In this document: one piece after another, positions 1 through 10,800 of the stretch | How the letters are laid out: every line of letters starts with the position of its first letter | Position numbering within the stretch: position 1 is the first letter of the stretch | NCBI GenBank assembly: GCA_947172415.1 | Contig: OX359189.1 | Coordinates: 7,516,501-7,580,500 of the forward strand | DNA from: Chondrosia reniformis | Taxonomy: Eukaryota > Porifera > Demospongiae > Chondrillida > Chondrillidae | DNA: 64,000 nt | Reading direction: 5' to 3' | The notes under the pieces: generated by a model | Told to the model about the DNA's origin: nothing | What the model saw: the letters and a program-made list of their open reading frames with translations, nothing else | Database searches by the model: none | Position numbers and translations under genes: made by a program

Positions 1-545
1 ACAATGCTAATACATTAACTGCTGTCATGTTGGAACACTACAGCTACGCCAAAAGTATTTTCAATATTCCGTATTAAATATCGCGCAAGAAGAATCACGA
101 GATAGACACAGAGAGTGGATGAGAAACAATCTACTACCTTTAGGCTTTAGAGTGAAGCAATCCCGTGTTTGTTTCCAATGGTAGATCCACTCGGTAAACT
201 GAAACTCGGCACTTCGCCTACTGATCTGGTTAGATGACCAACTGTGTCTCTGGAATCCACCGGAATGGCCCACGCATAAAATTATAAAGCATTACGCAAT
301 AAACTGAGACAATTAATATACTAAACATTGCTATGTTATGCCGTACTAAAGATCGTAGCCAGCGGGAGGGCGAGACTGGCGTCTGGATGTCACGTGGTGT
401 TGCAGCTCCCATCTTGTAAGTTGTGAATATTTTTTAACGATTGTATCACCTAGAAAACTTCCATACACTTTCATTGCTATATAAAGATAAAATATCATGT
501 AAATTAGAGTAAATGCGTGTTTTGAAGGAGTAATCATGTACTTAC

Positions 546-690
546 CAGCAGATATTGCAATATGGGTATTAAAACTTTCTCGTGAAACGGAGCCGGATCT
601 GCGTACTCGAAGCCAAATAGATCTACTATATATCCGTTGCAAGTGATCGAATATGTATTATTAATGGCAGAAATAGCGAAAATGCAGCTG
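546..690 (-). CDS. possible internal exon of an unidentified gene
   Basis: On the minus strand an open stretch ends in a good donor (CTGCTG|GTAAGT) just left of position 546 and is preceded by a possible acceptor near 690-700. The translation contains INNTYSITCNGYIVDLFGFE and ends LIPILQYLL. I do not recognise a family. Short open segments continue to the left (about 60-460) but could not be joined with confidence. This may be the start of a gene lying mostly outside the window, or noise. Confidence 0.22.
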
Positions 691-1206
691 ATACAATAGT
701 TTTTCCTATTAACAATAGGAAACGATACACCTTTGTACAAGCATGATTGTGTATATTCATGCTAAGATAGGGAACCTGTTAGTTTTGTCATGGGGAAAAG
801 GAACTAGAGGCGTTAGAGTTGGTTAATGTAGTTTTATCGTTACTAACATATTAGTAAGTGGTTGGTGACAGATGTTTGGTGTAGAGATCAGAAAAATGAA
901 AGTGACTGCATAGCAGTCTATTGAGTAGACTATGGAAGCTCAGGCAACCACAACCCCGACACTATCCATCGGTTTAAAAAGAATTTGCTCCCATGCAGCT
1001 CCAATACAACAGATAGGAGGAATACATTGCTGAAAATCAGCAATCCATGCAGAGCTATAAACTATATAGGCATGGCCCATGGAGCACCAACCCAGTGTTA
1101 AAACTGAACATGATTACATGTACTTACTGTCCAGTCACTCATCCTGTTATGCTGTACTTACTAATATACTCAAAACCAATAACTTTCCCCTATTCATTCC
1201 TATAAA

Positions 1207-1570
1207 CACTCAATCCTCCCTTATCCGGACACCCCAGATATGGGCACGTCCCTCTACCAGGCAGTATGAAGCGGTTGCTGAGTCAGCAAGTAAACAAAAT
1301 GGCAATGACAACAGTTGTTCACGACAATTTTTGAAGGCAAACGTGTTTACTGATCTTATTGATCACCAAGAATGTGAATAATAGTTAACTAGTTCAGCTG
1401 CGAAGTGTGAAGTCGATTTTGAAATTCATTTTCCTTGCACAACCAGCATCATACCTTACACGATTTGGATATAAAACAACTATACTCTTTGAGTTTTCTG
1501 AGTTACAGGCATATCTGAGTTACGGACAGTGCCTGGTCCCAAGGTGCCTGGATAAGGGAGGATTGAGTGT
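1207..1570. mobile_element. MITE with ~27 bp terminal inverted repeats
   Basis: CACTCAATCCTCCCTTATCC at 1207 is answered near 1552-1570 by its reverse complement (GGATAAGGGAGGATTGAGTG). About 360 bp lie between and hold no conserved protein. The ends resemble the pogo/Tigger-like ends seen at 20.7 and 23.4 kb (CCTCCCTTA..GGACACC), so a non-autonomous DNA transposon is likely. The short open frames inside and next to it look random. Confidence 0.65.
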
Positions 1571-1740
1571 AACTGCCTTGCCAGGTACATGTTTTTTTCT
1601 TTTTTCACTCTTAAAAAGAGCAGAAGTCTTTTGGGTGGTTCATCTTTCAATAATTTTGAGCGTCTAAAGAGCAGAAGTATATAGCGTTTTATCACTGCTT
1701 CATTGCACTCTCTCTATGTGTATAATCTATAATCCTCTTC

Positions 1741-1800
1741 TCCACTGGGCCAGACAGCTGATTCTGGAAATTCCAACCTTCATCAGTGACCCTAGGAATC
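1741..1800 (-). ncRNA. degenerate hammerhead-ribozyme-like motif (family A)
   Basis: Read on the minus strand: GGGTCA, CTGATGA, a short hairpin, then GAATC, AGCTGTC and TGGCCCAG. This is the order stem I, core box 1, stem II, core box 2, stem III with cleavage triplet GTC, stem I. Core box 2 is GAATC instead of GAAAC, so activity is doubtful. Related copies are at 9.3, 14.6, 17.2, 37.7, 56.0 and 57.1 kb. Confidence 0.4.
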
Positions 1801-2075
1801 TTGTGTGAATCCATGTGTGTCGCATCAGCTTTCTTTTTGAATGTAGCATAAATTATCTACTATTACTACTTCAATGCAAGTGTAAAATAATAGATAATCT
1901 GTATATGATATACAATATTAATTTCATCCTGGATCAATATGGTAACCATGCATGTATTCTTCAGCATTCTTGTTTTAAAATTACATAATGTAATGTAATG
2001 TAAGGAGTACCATAACATGTTACTATATCTGTATTATCACTTCCCACTTCTTTTACTGCAGTAGAAAGGCTACTA

Positions 2076-3191
2076 ATGTCTGTTAATAGAGACATTGATA
2101 TTCTTGAAAGTACTGAGATTCTGTTGTCCAAAAGTGAAATTAATGAAGAATTAGAACCTCTCCTTTCAAACAAAGAAGTTAATCTCCAAGACAACACCAC
2201 CAGGTTACTACAACCCAAACTTGACAAGTGCAGATGTCTTTGCTGTGTGGCTACTGTTACGTTGCTTATAGTAGTCAGTGCAGCTGTGACTATACCACTG
2301 GTGTTGTCCGATGAGCTGCTTCGCCCTGTCTCAGTTTCACTGCCTTATCACAACCAGAGAACCATTATCAAGAAACCATACAAGCACTACACTCCAGTAT
2401 ACCACTGGTACACCAACATCGAACTAGCATTCAATGAAAACGTTACTCAAGAAGCAACTTTGATGTTGTATAAGGAACCTCCTCCTACATACAAGGAAAG
2501 TATATCATTTAATAAAACCACCCATGCTACCGTTAACACTCAGGATTATATTTATTTGCATTTGCGAAAAGGCTCCGAGATAAATGTAACATTTTGTGCT
2601 GTTGAATTTGAATTGCAATCTACCCTGTATTTGATCAAAGGTAGAGATGCCTTTGAGCAATGGACATCATTTGGAAGGCTCACGGGTATTGAAGTAGCTA
2701 TACCTGCTTTAATATGCTCGGGGAAAGCACATTCAAAATTATGTCATTCCATTACCACCCAAGACTATTACTTTTTCCTTCCTCTGGTTTATCCAAATTC
2801 ACAGTCGAGTGAACTGACTATAAATGCCAGTTATGAGGTAAAGTCAGTTGAATTTCAGACAAATGGTAGTGGATTGCTCTCAAATCAGACTTGTACAGCT
2901 ATTGTGAGTGAATCCAATCAACGCTCAACTTGCAGTTTGCCACTCTTGGTCGATGGTATTAGTAATCCTATTGTAATTGTTCGCACTGGAGGGGTGGAGC
3001 CATCCGACTATGAATACATCGCACTTGACTTAAACATCTATTTTACAATAAACTGGTGGCTTCTGACCATTGTATGTACAGCTGGGCTAGTTGTTGTTAC
3101 AGTGGTACTTGTCTGTTGCATCTGTTGCTGTGTGAGATATCGTAAAAGAAAACAATTATCAAAGCAGTCATCTAAAATGTCTCAACACTAG
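2076..3191 (+). CDS. two-pass membrane protein, unknown function
   Basis: Single open frame of 371 aa; no family recognised. Residues 1-50 are hydrophilic and cytosol-like, with an acidic LEPLL dileucine-type motif. Residues ~56-78 are a cysteine-rich hydrophobic segment, residues ~80-325 a hydrophilic domain with several N-glycosylation sequons (NVT, NKT, NAS, NGS, NQT), and residues ~326-352 a second TM ending in a Cys cluster followed by a basic tail. The likely topology is both termini cytosolic with a luminal/extracellular loop. TTTTACTGCAG just before the start (2049-2062) looks like a splice acceptor, so a 5'UTR exon probably lies upstream. The start is the first ATG of the frame after that acceptor. 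Confidence 0.7.
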   Translation: MSVNRDIDILESTEILLSKSEINEELEPLLSNKEVNLQDNTTRLLQPKLDKCRCLCCVATVTLLIVVSAAVTIPLVLSDELLRPVSVSLPYHNQRTIIKKPYKHYTPVYHWYTNIELAFNENVTQEATLMLYKEPPPTYKESISFNKTTHATVNTQDYIYLHLRKGSEINVTFCAVEFELQSTLYLIKGRDAFEQWTSFGRLTGIEVAIPALICSGKAHSKLCHSITTQDYYFFLPLVYPNSQSSELTINASYEVKSVEFQTNGSGLLSNQTCTAIVSESNQRSTCSLPLLVDGISNPIVIVRTGGVEPSDYEYIALDLNIYFTINWWLLTIVCTAGLVVVTVVLVCCICCCVRYRKRKQLSKQSSKMSQH

Positions 3192-3269
3192 TCGAAAATA
3201 CTACACTCTGATAAATAGCAATGCTATGAAATGATTAATTTGTTTCCTTTTATGCATACATGTTATAAA

Positions 3270-3560
3270 GATTGTATATATTTATTATTATTATTTTTAT
3301 TATTATTATTAAAGTGCCCATGCATGTACATACATTGAGGTGTAGATAAATGCCAACCAGTTCTGGCTAGGGGGCACAGGGCTATACCTGGACACGTATA
3401 AACCATCGCCACTTAAGGCTACCAGGCCGCACTTCCCAAACAGTCACATATACAAGCATCGAGTTTGGAGGTGGTGCATTATTTAGTTCAAGTGAAAAAA
3501 GGGTGAAGGGTGATTTACAGAGTGAGATGATATGGGTAATGTAGATAATGTAGGTGCATG
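3270..3560 (-). mobile_element. 3' end of a LINE/SINE-like retroelement
   Basis: On the minus strand a moderately GC-rich block (to about 3350) ends in GGGCACTTTAATAATAATAA and a long (TAA)n run at 3275-3312. A (TAA)n tail after a conserved 3' end is typical of CR1/Jockey-like LINE termini, and the plus-strand LINE fragment at 33.0 kb ends the same way. No protein frame is preserved. Confidence 0.4.
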
Positions 3561-3934
3561 TATACACAAAAGTAATAAGAAAGTAATAAAATAATAAAAT
3601 ATAAGTGAAATATACACAGGGGAGGGAGCCATGGGGTTATTATCCGAAGTAGTTTCGCCTTTTCCACATTTTTACTATTAAAAACCCGATTTTAGTACTC
3701 CTGCAAGCCTCGGTCAATGCCACATACATATACATGTATTATTCTGTATATATGTAAATTTCTTAGATAGCACTCATCATGTAACTTGCATAATTGCATT
3801 TGATTGATGGTAAGTGTCTCAAACAAATTAATGCAAAATCCTTATGATCTAGTGGATAATGTTTAATCTATGCTGCATGTGCATGTGATTATATTTGCAC
3901 GGCCCCAGTTCCTTTAATTAGGCTTTGCATTGAG

Positions 3935-4065
3935 CTATACCTTAATTCGGGAATTTTCGTTGTTAAAATATATTTTTTCGTGGTTGGCCAAACTACGAAA
4001 ATTTTTCGCACGAAATTTTCGCTCGTTAATTGGTCGTAGACCACGAAAATTACGGTGCTGGCTCG
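3935..4065. mobile_element. solo end of a TIR element in the promoter region of the ankyrin/death gene
   Basis: ATTCGGGAATTTTCGTTGTT followed by repeats of TTTTCGTGGTT and its complement ACCACGAAAAT matches one side of the complete MITE at 46731-47121. It ends ~80 bp before the ATG at 4144, so it probably supplies part of the 5'UTR or promoter. Confidence 0.5.
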
Positions 4066-4143
4066 GACCAAGAAGGAAGCCATTTTTCCTGTGACGCAAT
4101 TCGACGGCTCCAGGGGAATTACCAATCTCGGTAGAAGAACACT

Positions 4144-6372
4144 ATGGAAGAGGATAACGAGTTGCCGCACACTGATGAACAGACCTATCGTGAACAAGAT
4201 GCGATGAGACCTTTTGATACGGAGTTGGATATAGGGGTGTGTGCTGAAATTGGGGATAAAATAATTGCCATTTTTTTACAAAGAAGTGATGAATGGAAGG
4301 AGGACATTCGCAGTAAAATACTAGCATCGCAAGATCCCATATATCTAGCAGTCATGGATGGTGATTTTACAAGGACCGTAGAATTGCTCTCCCGCAAAGT
4401 CGCTTCTGGCTTCCCGGTTGACCATGATTTTCCTCAAGAAGACAACACTACCCCATCACTCTTAACGACAGCTGTGTGCTTTGGTCGAACTAATATCGCC
4501 AAAAAAATGATAGAAATGGGTTCGGCTCCTGTATATAGAAATTGGGATCCTTATTTCGATGCGTCGCCTTTGTGTCTTGCTTGTGTACTCGGCTGTCCGG
4601 AAATGATGAATGTGCTTTGCGAGGCTGGTAGCAATGTAAACTGTGAAATGTATGAAATTCCGCTCTTTCCTTTATCCGTAGTCCTAGGTAACCTTGAAAT
4701 AATTCAAATGTTAATTAATAGAGGCTGTGGTGTTAACGAGCTTTTTGAAAATTCTTCGCCATTGATGCTTGCATGTCTCTTTGGTAACGTAGGAGTAGCT
4801 AAGCTACTTCTTCAGAATGGGGCCAGCCGAAGTGTGCTAGGTTGCAGCAATTTGGATGTGGTGTTTTTGGGTGTTGCTTCAGGTGATAAAGATACCGTTT
4901 CTCTCCTGATGGAGACTGCTGTTAGCACACAAATTGGGAGCTTAGCATTGCTTTCTGCAGTTGCCTTCGGATTTACAAGTATGGTAGAATACCTGCTTGT
5001 TTGCCATGGAATCAATTTAAATGAGCAGATAGAATTGGATGATATGCTGGAATTTTTAGATGAAAAAGAGGATGTACCCCACTTAAAGGTAACCTGGGAG
5101 GAATTATTAGTTCACAAAGAGTACAAGTTTTACATTACCAGTGCAGCCTTAGCTTTACTTGGGAATAAGCCAGATCTACTTGAATTACTTCTCCAGAATG
5201 GTGCAGAGATTCATTCTTCAATTGCTGGTTGCTTTTATACATATGCCTTTTATGAGCCTGACTTGAGTACAGAGATTGCTGAATTGCTTCTTCACTATGG
5301 ATGCCCAGATAGGAAATCTCCAATGGGATTTCTACCCATTCATGAAGCAGCATTTGAAGGTTCACAAACAGCCTTCTCAAAGCTTACTGACTTAGGCTCA
5401 AATCCTGATGCCATCAGCTCCGATCTCTTCACTCCTTCAAATCTTACCTGCCTCCATCTTGCCTGCCTAGGCTGCCAACCGGCTATAGTAGCTCACCTCC
5501 TGAAAGCAAAGTGTGATCCTAATCTCGTCAGTTCAAGTGGAGTGTCTCCCATCTTCCTTGCAGTACAGAAACCGGTCCTAGTTTCTAAGGATGATGGTTG
5601 TGAAATTACCTTAGTACATCCACAGACGGACTCCTATGAGTGCAGGCAAAGGGAAACCATTGCACTTCTCATTGACGCAGGTGCTGACATCCAAGCTCTC
5701 ACACCAGATGGAAAATCTGTACTGGACTTTGCAGAAGGAGATGAAAGGCTCTGTAACGTGCTAGAAGAATTTGGTGCAAAAGATGGTAGAACTATTCTAC
5801 TTCAAAAGAATCAAGAGCAGACAGAAATCATACAACGACAAGTGTCCGATCTTTATGCCAAGTTCAACAAGCTGGAGTCCACACTTACACATACTGAGAA
5901 TCTTTTAACTAGTTTTCTCCCAAACTTCATGGGCCAATTAACAAGCCTTTGCATGAGTGGATTAAGTTCTTTAGGGGGCCAATCACAACACATGAATTTA
6001 CCAGGAAACACAGCTCAGAGCAGACATGTGTCATCTGCAAGTCTGAACAGTCCAATCTACACTCAATCTAGCTGTATTATGCAAGAAAAACCTTCACTGC
6101 ATTTGCTGAATCGCTGTGTATTGAAGAAAGTCGCTGCTAAATGGTACTTTCTTGGTCTAGAGCTACAACTACAAGTAGACACTTTAGACCAGATCAAAGT
6201 GGATTATCGTCATGCACAAGAATGCTGCTTGGAGATGATGAAGTGGTGGATTAATGGAAATGGAAAGAAGCCAATTAGTTGGTCTACTATACAAGAATGT
6301 CTGAGACACATTGATTTCAATGATCTTGCTGATCAGCTACAAGAAATAGTGATTAAAAACAGCTCTAATTGA
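4144..6372 (+). CDS. ankyrin-repeat protein with C-terminal death domain
   Basis: Intronless frame of 742 aa. Residues ~55-560 are a long series of ankyrin repeats; recognisable helices include SPLMLACLFGNVGVAKLLL, LPIHEAAFEG and TCLHLACLGCQPAIVAHLLK. Residues ~560-605 look like a coiled coil (QKNQEQTEIIQRQVSDLYAK). A Ser-rich linker follows. Residues ~652-742 are a death domain (KVAAKWYFLGLELQ...CLEMMKWW...SWSTIQECLRHI...LADQL). Death domains recruit other death domains in apoptosis and NF-kB-type signalling, so this is likely a cytosolic adaptor. Ankyrin/death combinations are common in invertebrates. The first ATG after the upstream MITE fragment is taken as start. No kinase, NACHT or TIR domain is present. 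Confidence 0.85.
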   Translation: MEEDNELPHTDEQTYREQDAMRPFDTELDIGVCAEIGDKIIAIFLQRSDEWKEDIRSKILASQDPIYLAVMDGDFTRTVELLSRKVASGFPVDHDFPQEDNTTPSLLTTAVCFGRTNIAKKMIEMGSAPVYRNWDPYFDASPLCLACVLGCPEMMNVLCEAGSNVNCEMYEIPLFPLSVVLGNLEIIQMLINRGCGVNELFENSSPLMLACLFGNVGVAKLLLQNGASRSVLGCSNLDVVFLGVASGDKDTVSLLMETAVSTQIGSLALLSAVAFGFTSMVEYLLVCHGINLNEQIELDDMLEFLDEKEDVPHLKVTWEELLVHKEYKFYITSAALALLGNKPDLLELLLQNGAEIHSSIAGCFYTYAFYEPDLSTEIAELLLHYGCPDRKSPMGFLPIHEAAFEGSQTAFSKLTDLGSNPDAISSDLFTPSNLTCLHLACLGCQPAIVAHLLKAKCDPNLVSSSGVSPIFLAVQKPVLVSKDDGCEITLVHPQTDSYECRQRETIALLIDAGADIQALTPDGKSVLDFAEGDERLCNVLEEFGAKDGRTILLQKNQEQTEIIQRQVSDLYAKFNKLESTLTHTENLLTSFLPNFMGQLTSLCMSGLSSLGGQSQHMNLPGNTAQSRHVSSASLNSPIYTQSSCIMQEKPSLHLLNRCVLKKVAAKWYFLGLELQLQVDTLDQIKVDYRHAQECCLEMMKWWINGNGKKPISWSTIQECLRHIDFNDLADQLQEIVIKNSSN

Positions 6373-7856
6373 CTTAAGACTGTGTTTTATTCTGACAGAG
6401 GAAATATTTTTTTAAACATGTAATATGTATTATATGTTATATTGACTTATTGTTTCATTGCATGTGAGAATCAGAATCAATTAACTGTAAAGAGCAAAAG
6501 GTCAAGATCCAAGTGACACAAATTTAGTACTGATCGAGGTTGATAGATGTATAGTGTGCTGGAAGGATTGAATCATGCACTATAATAATGAAATTCTCCA
6601 GAGGCTGGGTCAAGTTATAGGGTCCTAGAGATGGTATATGAGGAAGAGACAGGAGGAATGGAAAGGAAGATATAGAAAGGATGGACAATGAGAGATGTAC
6701 CATGCAAGTGAGTGTTTGAAGGTGTTGTAGAGGGAAGAAGGCTAGAGGAAGACCCTGTGATTTAGATGGCTGGACAATTTTAGATAATAGACCTATAAGC
6801 CCCTTTTTAATAGTACTCATGATATGACTAGAGCCTCAAATACAATGTCATGTACAATATATGTACATACATATATAGCTAGATCTGTAATGGTGTAATT
6901 AATGTCTATACCCTAAATCTATTTGAGTTTTTGGAATGAGCTGCAGTTTCATACGACTATAGATCTACCCTGATTTATGGCTCCGATTACTCTAGTAGAG
7001 CTGTTAATTTAAAAGTTTCTTTTGTTGTTTATACTTTAAAATTACTTGCTTGCATTCCTAACCTTCCTGTGGGTCCAATATTGAAATTTACACTCTTAAT
7101 TTGTCTTACTTATTATTTGACTAGTTTATCTCAGAAATAGCAGAAGCCCAATTTGAGGTTATTGTACATAACCAATGTATACAAATTTATATATAAGCAT
7201 TCTCCAGCTGGAAAGATATTATATGTATTTAAAAATATTATGCATTCACATTCATTAAAGGCAACTAAATACAAATATATATACTTGACATGTCATGATC
7301 ACCTTATCAAATAATAGGACTCTATTTATATGTCATAAGCACATACGTACATAAATATATGCAGAGAGATAGAGATGGCTTACATATTAGTGAATTAACA
7401 GTGTTAAAGACATAAATCCTAAAATGAAAAGTAACAGATTTATAGAAATCCAGAGTCAAATGATGAGACATCACAGCTTTAAGATGAGCCTCAGATCTTA
7501 GAGTCCCCTTTTATTTCACTTTAACTTGTAAATTCATTTGCAAACGAATTATATCTATTACAATAACGTATAACCAGCTATATCTTATAAAAGTGTTTAA
7601 TTTCCGGATGCCTAGCAACAGCTAAGTGACTGCACCATGTACCAGCTATATACCTTTTGGGCCCAGGCAACCATTATGAGACCATAGACCTGTTTATAAG
7701 GACCCAGGCAGGGCTAGTAGAGAGGAGAAATAATTTACATACACCCACTCATTTAGTCAGTCATGTGACCAAACCATGACCAATTGCAACTTTAAAGAAG
7801 GGACTTTCTACCTATTTAAACCAGGAGGGTGGTGTTCAACTCGCATATCTGACAAT
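6373..7856. other. intergenic region, nothing coding seen
   Basis: AT-rich spacer between the ankyrin/death gene and the SID-1 gene. Short open frames here do not resemble proteins. TATAAAAG occurs at about 7585, some 270 bp before the SID-1 ATG, and could be a TATA box. An in-frame ATG at 7776 would lengthen the SID-1 N-terminus by 27 residues. Confidence 0.4.
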
Positions 7857-10800
7857 ATGAAATCGGAAGCAGTTAAAGTCACTTTGCTACTCTTTATCAT
7901 ATGCGATTGCGTGTGTGGAGCTGTGATAGAACTAGATGATCAGAGGAACGGGACAGTGGATAAGATAACATCACAGTCCTACACTTTAACAATCTCCAAC
8001 TGGACTAGGCTTCCCGTAAGTGTCTAAATATTTAGATATCCGATGCTCATATGTTAGCAAAAAGAGCACGGAGGATATTATATCAGAGAGTAAGGTGTAA
8101 ATGGTAAAACTGAAGGAGTGAAATTAGGTTTGCACATCGTAACGATTGATCCGGGTTTTGTTTACCTAATCACGCCTTACGTGGAGGTAATTGTAACTAG
8201 ACAGATGATGATCGTCGCTGGACGATCCTTCACGACCGATCTTGCAGCATTCATATAAGTGGTATAGCTATATGATCGAAAGGAATCTCCACGAAAGGTA
8301 TATACTATAGTGAACATTTAACCTGATTAAATTTATTGCGCGACATATAGGTATAATACTATATATATATAATGCTATAATGCTTTGCAGATTATATAAA
8401 CAGTGTTACTCGGCGAGTGATTATTTTCTTTGGTATTAAATTCCCCGTTGACCTTTACTGACCTTTCGAATCTCCTGGGACATTAGTTGTTTTATTACAT
8501 TTTCATTTATAGTCAGTTTTCCTGATATAGGCTGACAGTGAATTTTATTCTTACAAAAATAGCAATAATAGCAACATTGCTGCATCATCATAAAACTAGC
8601 TGACTTATGTCTGTATAGTCGCACTTATATACTATATATATATATAAAGACATACTACAAGCTTTCATAAGATGTCATGACTTGTATATTAACCTTCCAC
8701 TTTCTTGCACATCAGCTAAATCATGTTAATATTAAATAGTAGTACTGAAGGCAAAAATATCTTTAGCATTATTTTAACATGTCCTATGAAACAATACCGT
8801 TATATAATTTATGTATGTATAGTGATATAGTATGTAGCAGGCATGTGAACTGTAGCTGGTTATAGGTGTTTTTAATCTTTTGAAGGTTCATTTATTATTG
8901 AGCAAGACTACTTTCCCCGCTGAACAGTTCTTTTTCTCTAAAATGTTAAGAAGTGTGTTGTTATATTGTCCAAGATTGATAGACTGATTTTCTAGCCAAA
9001 TCCCTCCTTAATTTAAGTGCTACTGTATAAAAGACATCTGATATGTATTAAGATATATGAATCATCTTAACAGATGACAAAATGCATTCCATTTGGCAGA
9101 AGAGGGAGTTTGATATGATAACATCAACTGCTCCTCTCTACTGTCTACTGTAGAAGGTGAATTAGGTCCAACCCTTTATATGTGGCTTGTGTAGTAATGT
9201 AGGTCCAATTGTTCTACATACTACATCTATTCTATACAGTTAAAGGCCTATAGGGAACTAAATCTAATGAGAGCTTTGGATGAGGATGCAATATTCTTCT
9301 CTTTATTCTTCTGATCCACTGGGCCAGAAAACTGTTAATGGGAATACCACCTTTCATCAGTGACCCTAGAAGTCTTTATGAAATTCCTTAGCACACAACC
9401 CTTGAAGCCTTTGTATAAATGGACTTGTTTACCATACACAAGTGATTAACAAACCATAAGTACTCATACATGACCACCTACCCATCACATGCATGGTGGT
9501 TGTATCTTTGAAACATTTCTTATTCATCCACACTGGTAGGACAGCTAGTCCCATGTCAGAGGACAGTCTTACATATTTCCACTGTGACAGTTTTTATAGA
9601 GAATTGTATAGTACGTATGCAATAAGGTTTATAAGAATATTCGAATACTACAATTTTCCTACATGGCTATCAAACATGAGGAAGCAGAAACAATATAATA
9701 GAGAGCATTGGATGAGGATACCTACTTCCTTTTCTCTACCTCTCTATTGTGTCATGTATTGCCGAATGATCTACATATGATATGCGAATGAATCATTGTT
9801 TCAGGATTTCTTACTGTCAAAGTCAGCTATTAAACAGTTAACATTTGTAAATAAAGTGCTTGTTGTGCAAATAGCTAAATCTAAGTTGCTAAGATATGCA
9901 TAAATTGATTATCATGTTGCTTATGTGTGCAGTAAGTAACTTGTGATGTAAAGGGGTAAAACCCCTAAATATTCCTCTTAATAGATATATATACTACCTT
10001 CTAATATTGTACATCCAATTGTGTCACATGATGTCTGTAGTCCTATTGAACTGAAGCCATACTAGTAGCTTGCATAGGTTTTGCACTCCCTCTAAAATAT
10101 TCACACACACCCACTTGAAAAGGTCAAACTGCTAATTATGATTAAGGACATCCTGGAGTATAACCCTATTATTTGTTCACACCGTTGGCAGTTGGCATAC
10201 ACTGTCTACCATTACTGGAGACTGAGTGGAAAGTTAAAACAGGAAACTAGAATGGCCTTTCAGTGCTTCAAAATTAGCATGACATGAAGGTCTGACTATT
10301 AGGCTCAATTAGGAATGAGTAAAAATCTACTAGTTGTTTGTTTTGAAATTTTCAAAATAAACAATTTAAGTCTAGTTGGTAGGAACTGGATTGTGTCTCC
10401 CCTTAATGCTCAAAAGATGCACAATTTCTCCTCAAAAGAAACAGAGAATTCAGTGTAACAATGAAAATAAAACAGAGTTTGTCTTTTTGAAACATAGCTA
10501 TTCATAATGGTGTAGTAAAAGAGTAGGAAGGTATTGTTTACATCTATTTCTTAGTAAAGCTGTTTACCAAGTATGGTACAGGGTAGTTTCCCATACGTAC
10601 ATATGTGCCATCATTGGAGCTCAACTCCTCTTTATTCCCTCTGTAGGCTGTTAGATTGACTGCAACAAGCAACGCCTCTGAGAGAATACCTCTGCTGGTC
10701 TCTGTGCTACAGAGTGATGGTGTTACAACACTTCGGCTACCAAACAGAGAAAACAGGTAATCTTGATTGAATATGCTTAGATATCTGTTAAATGTGAACT

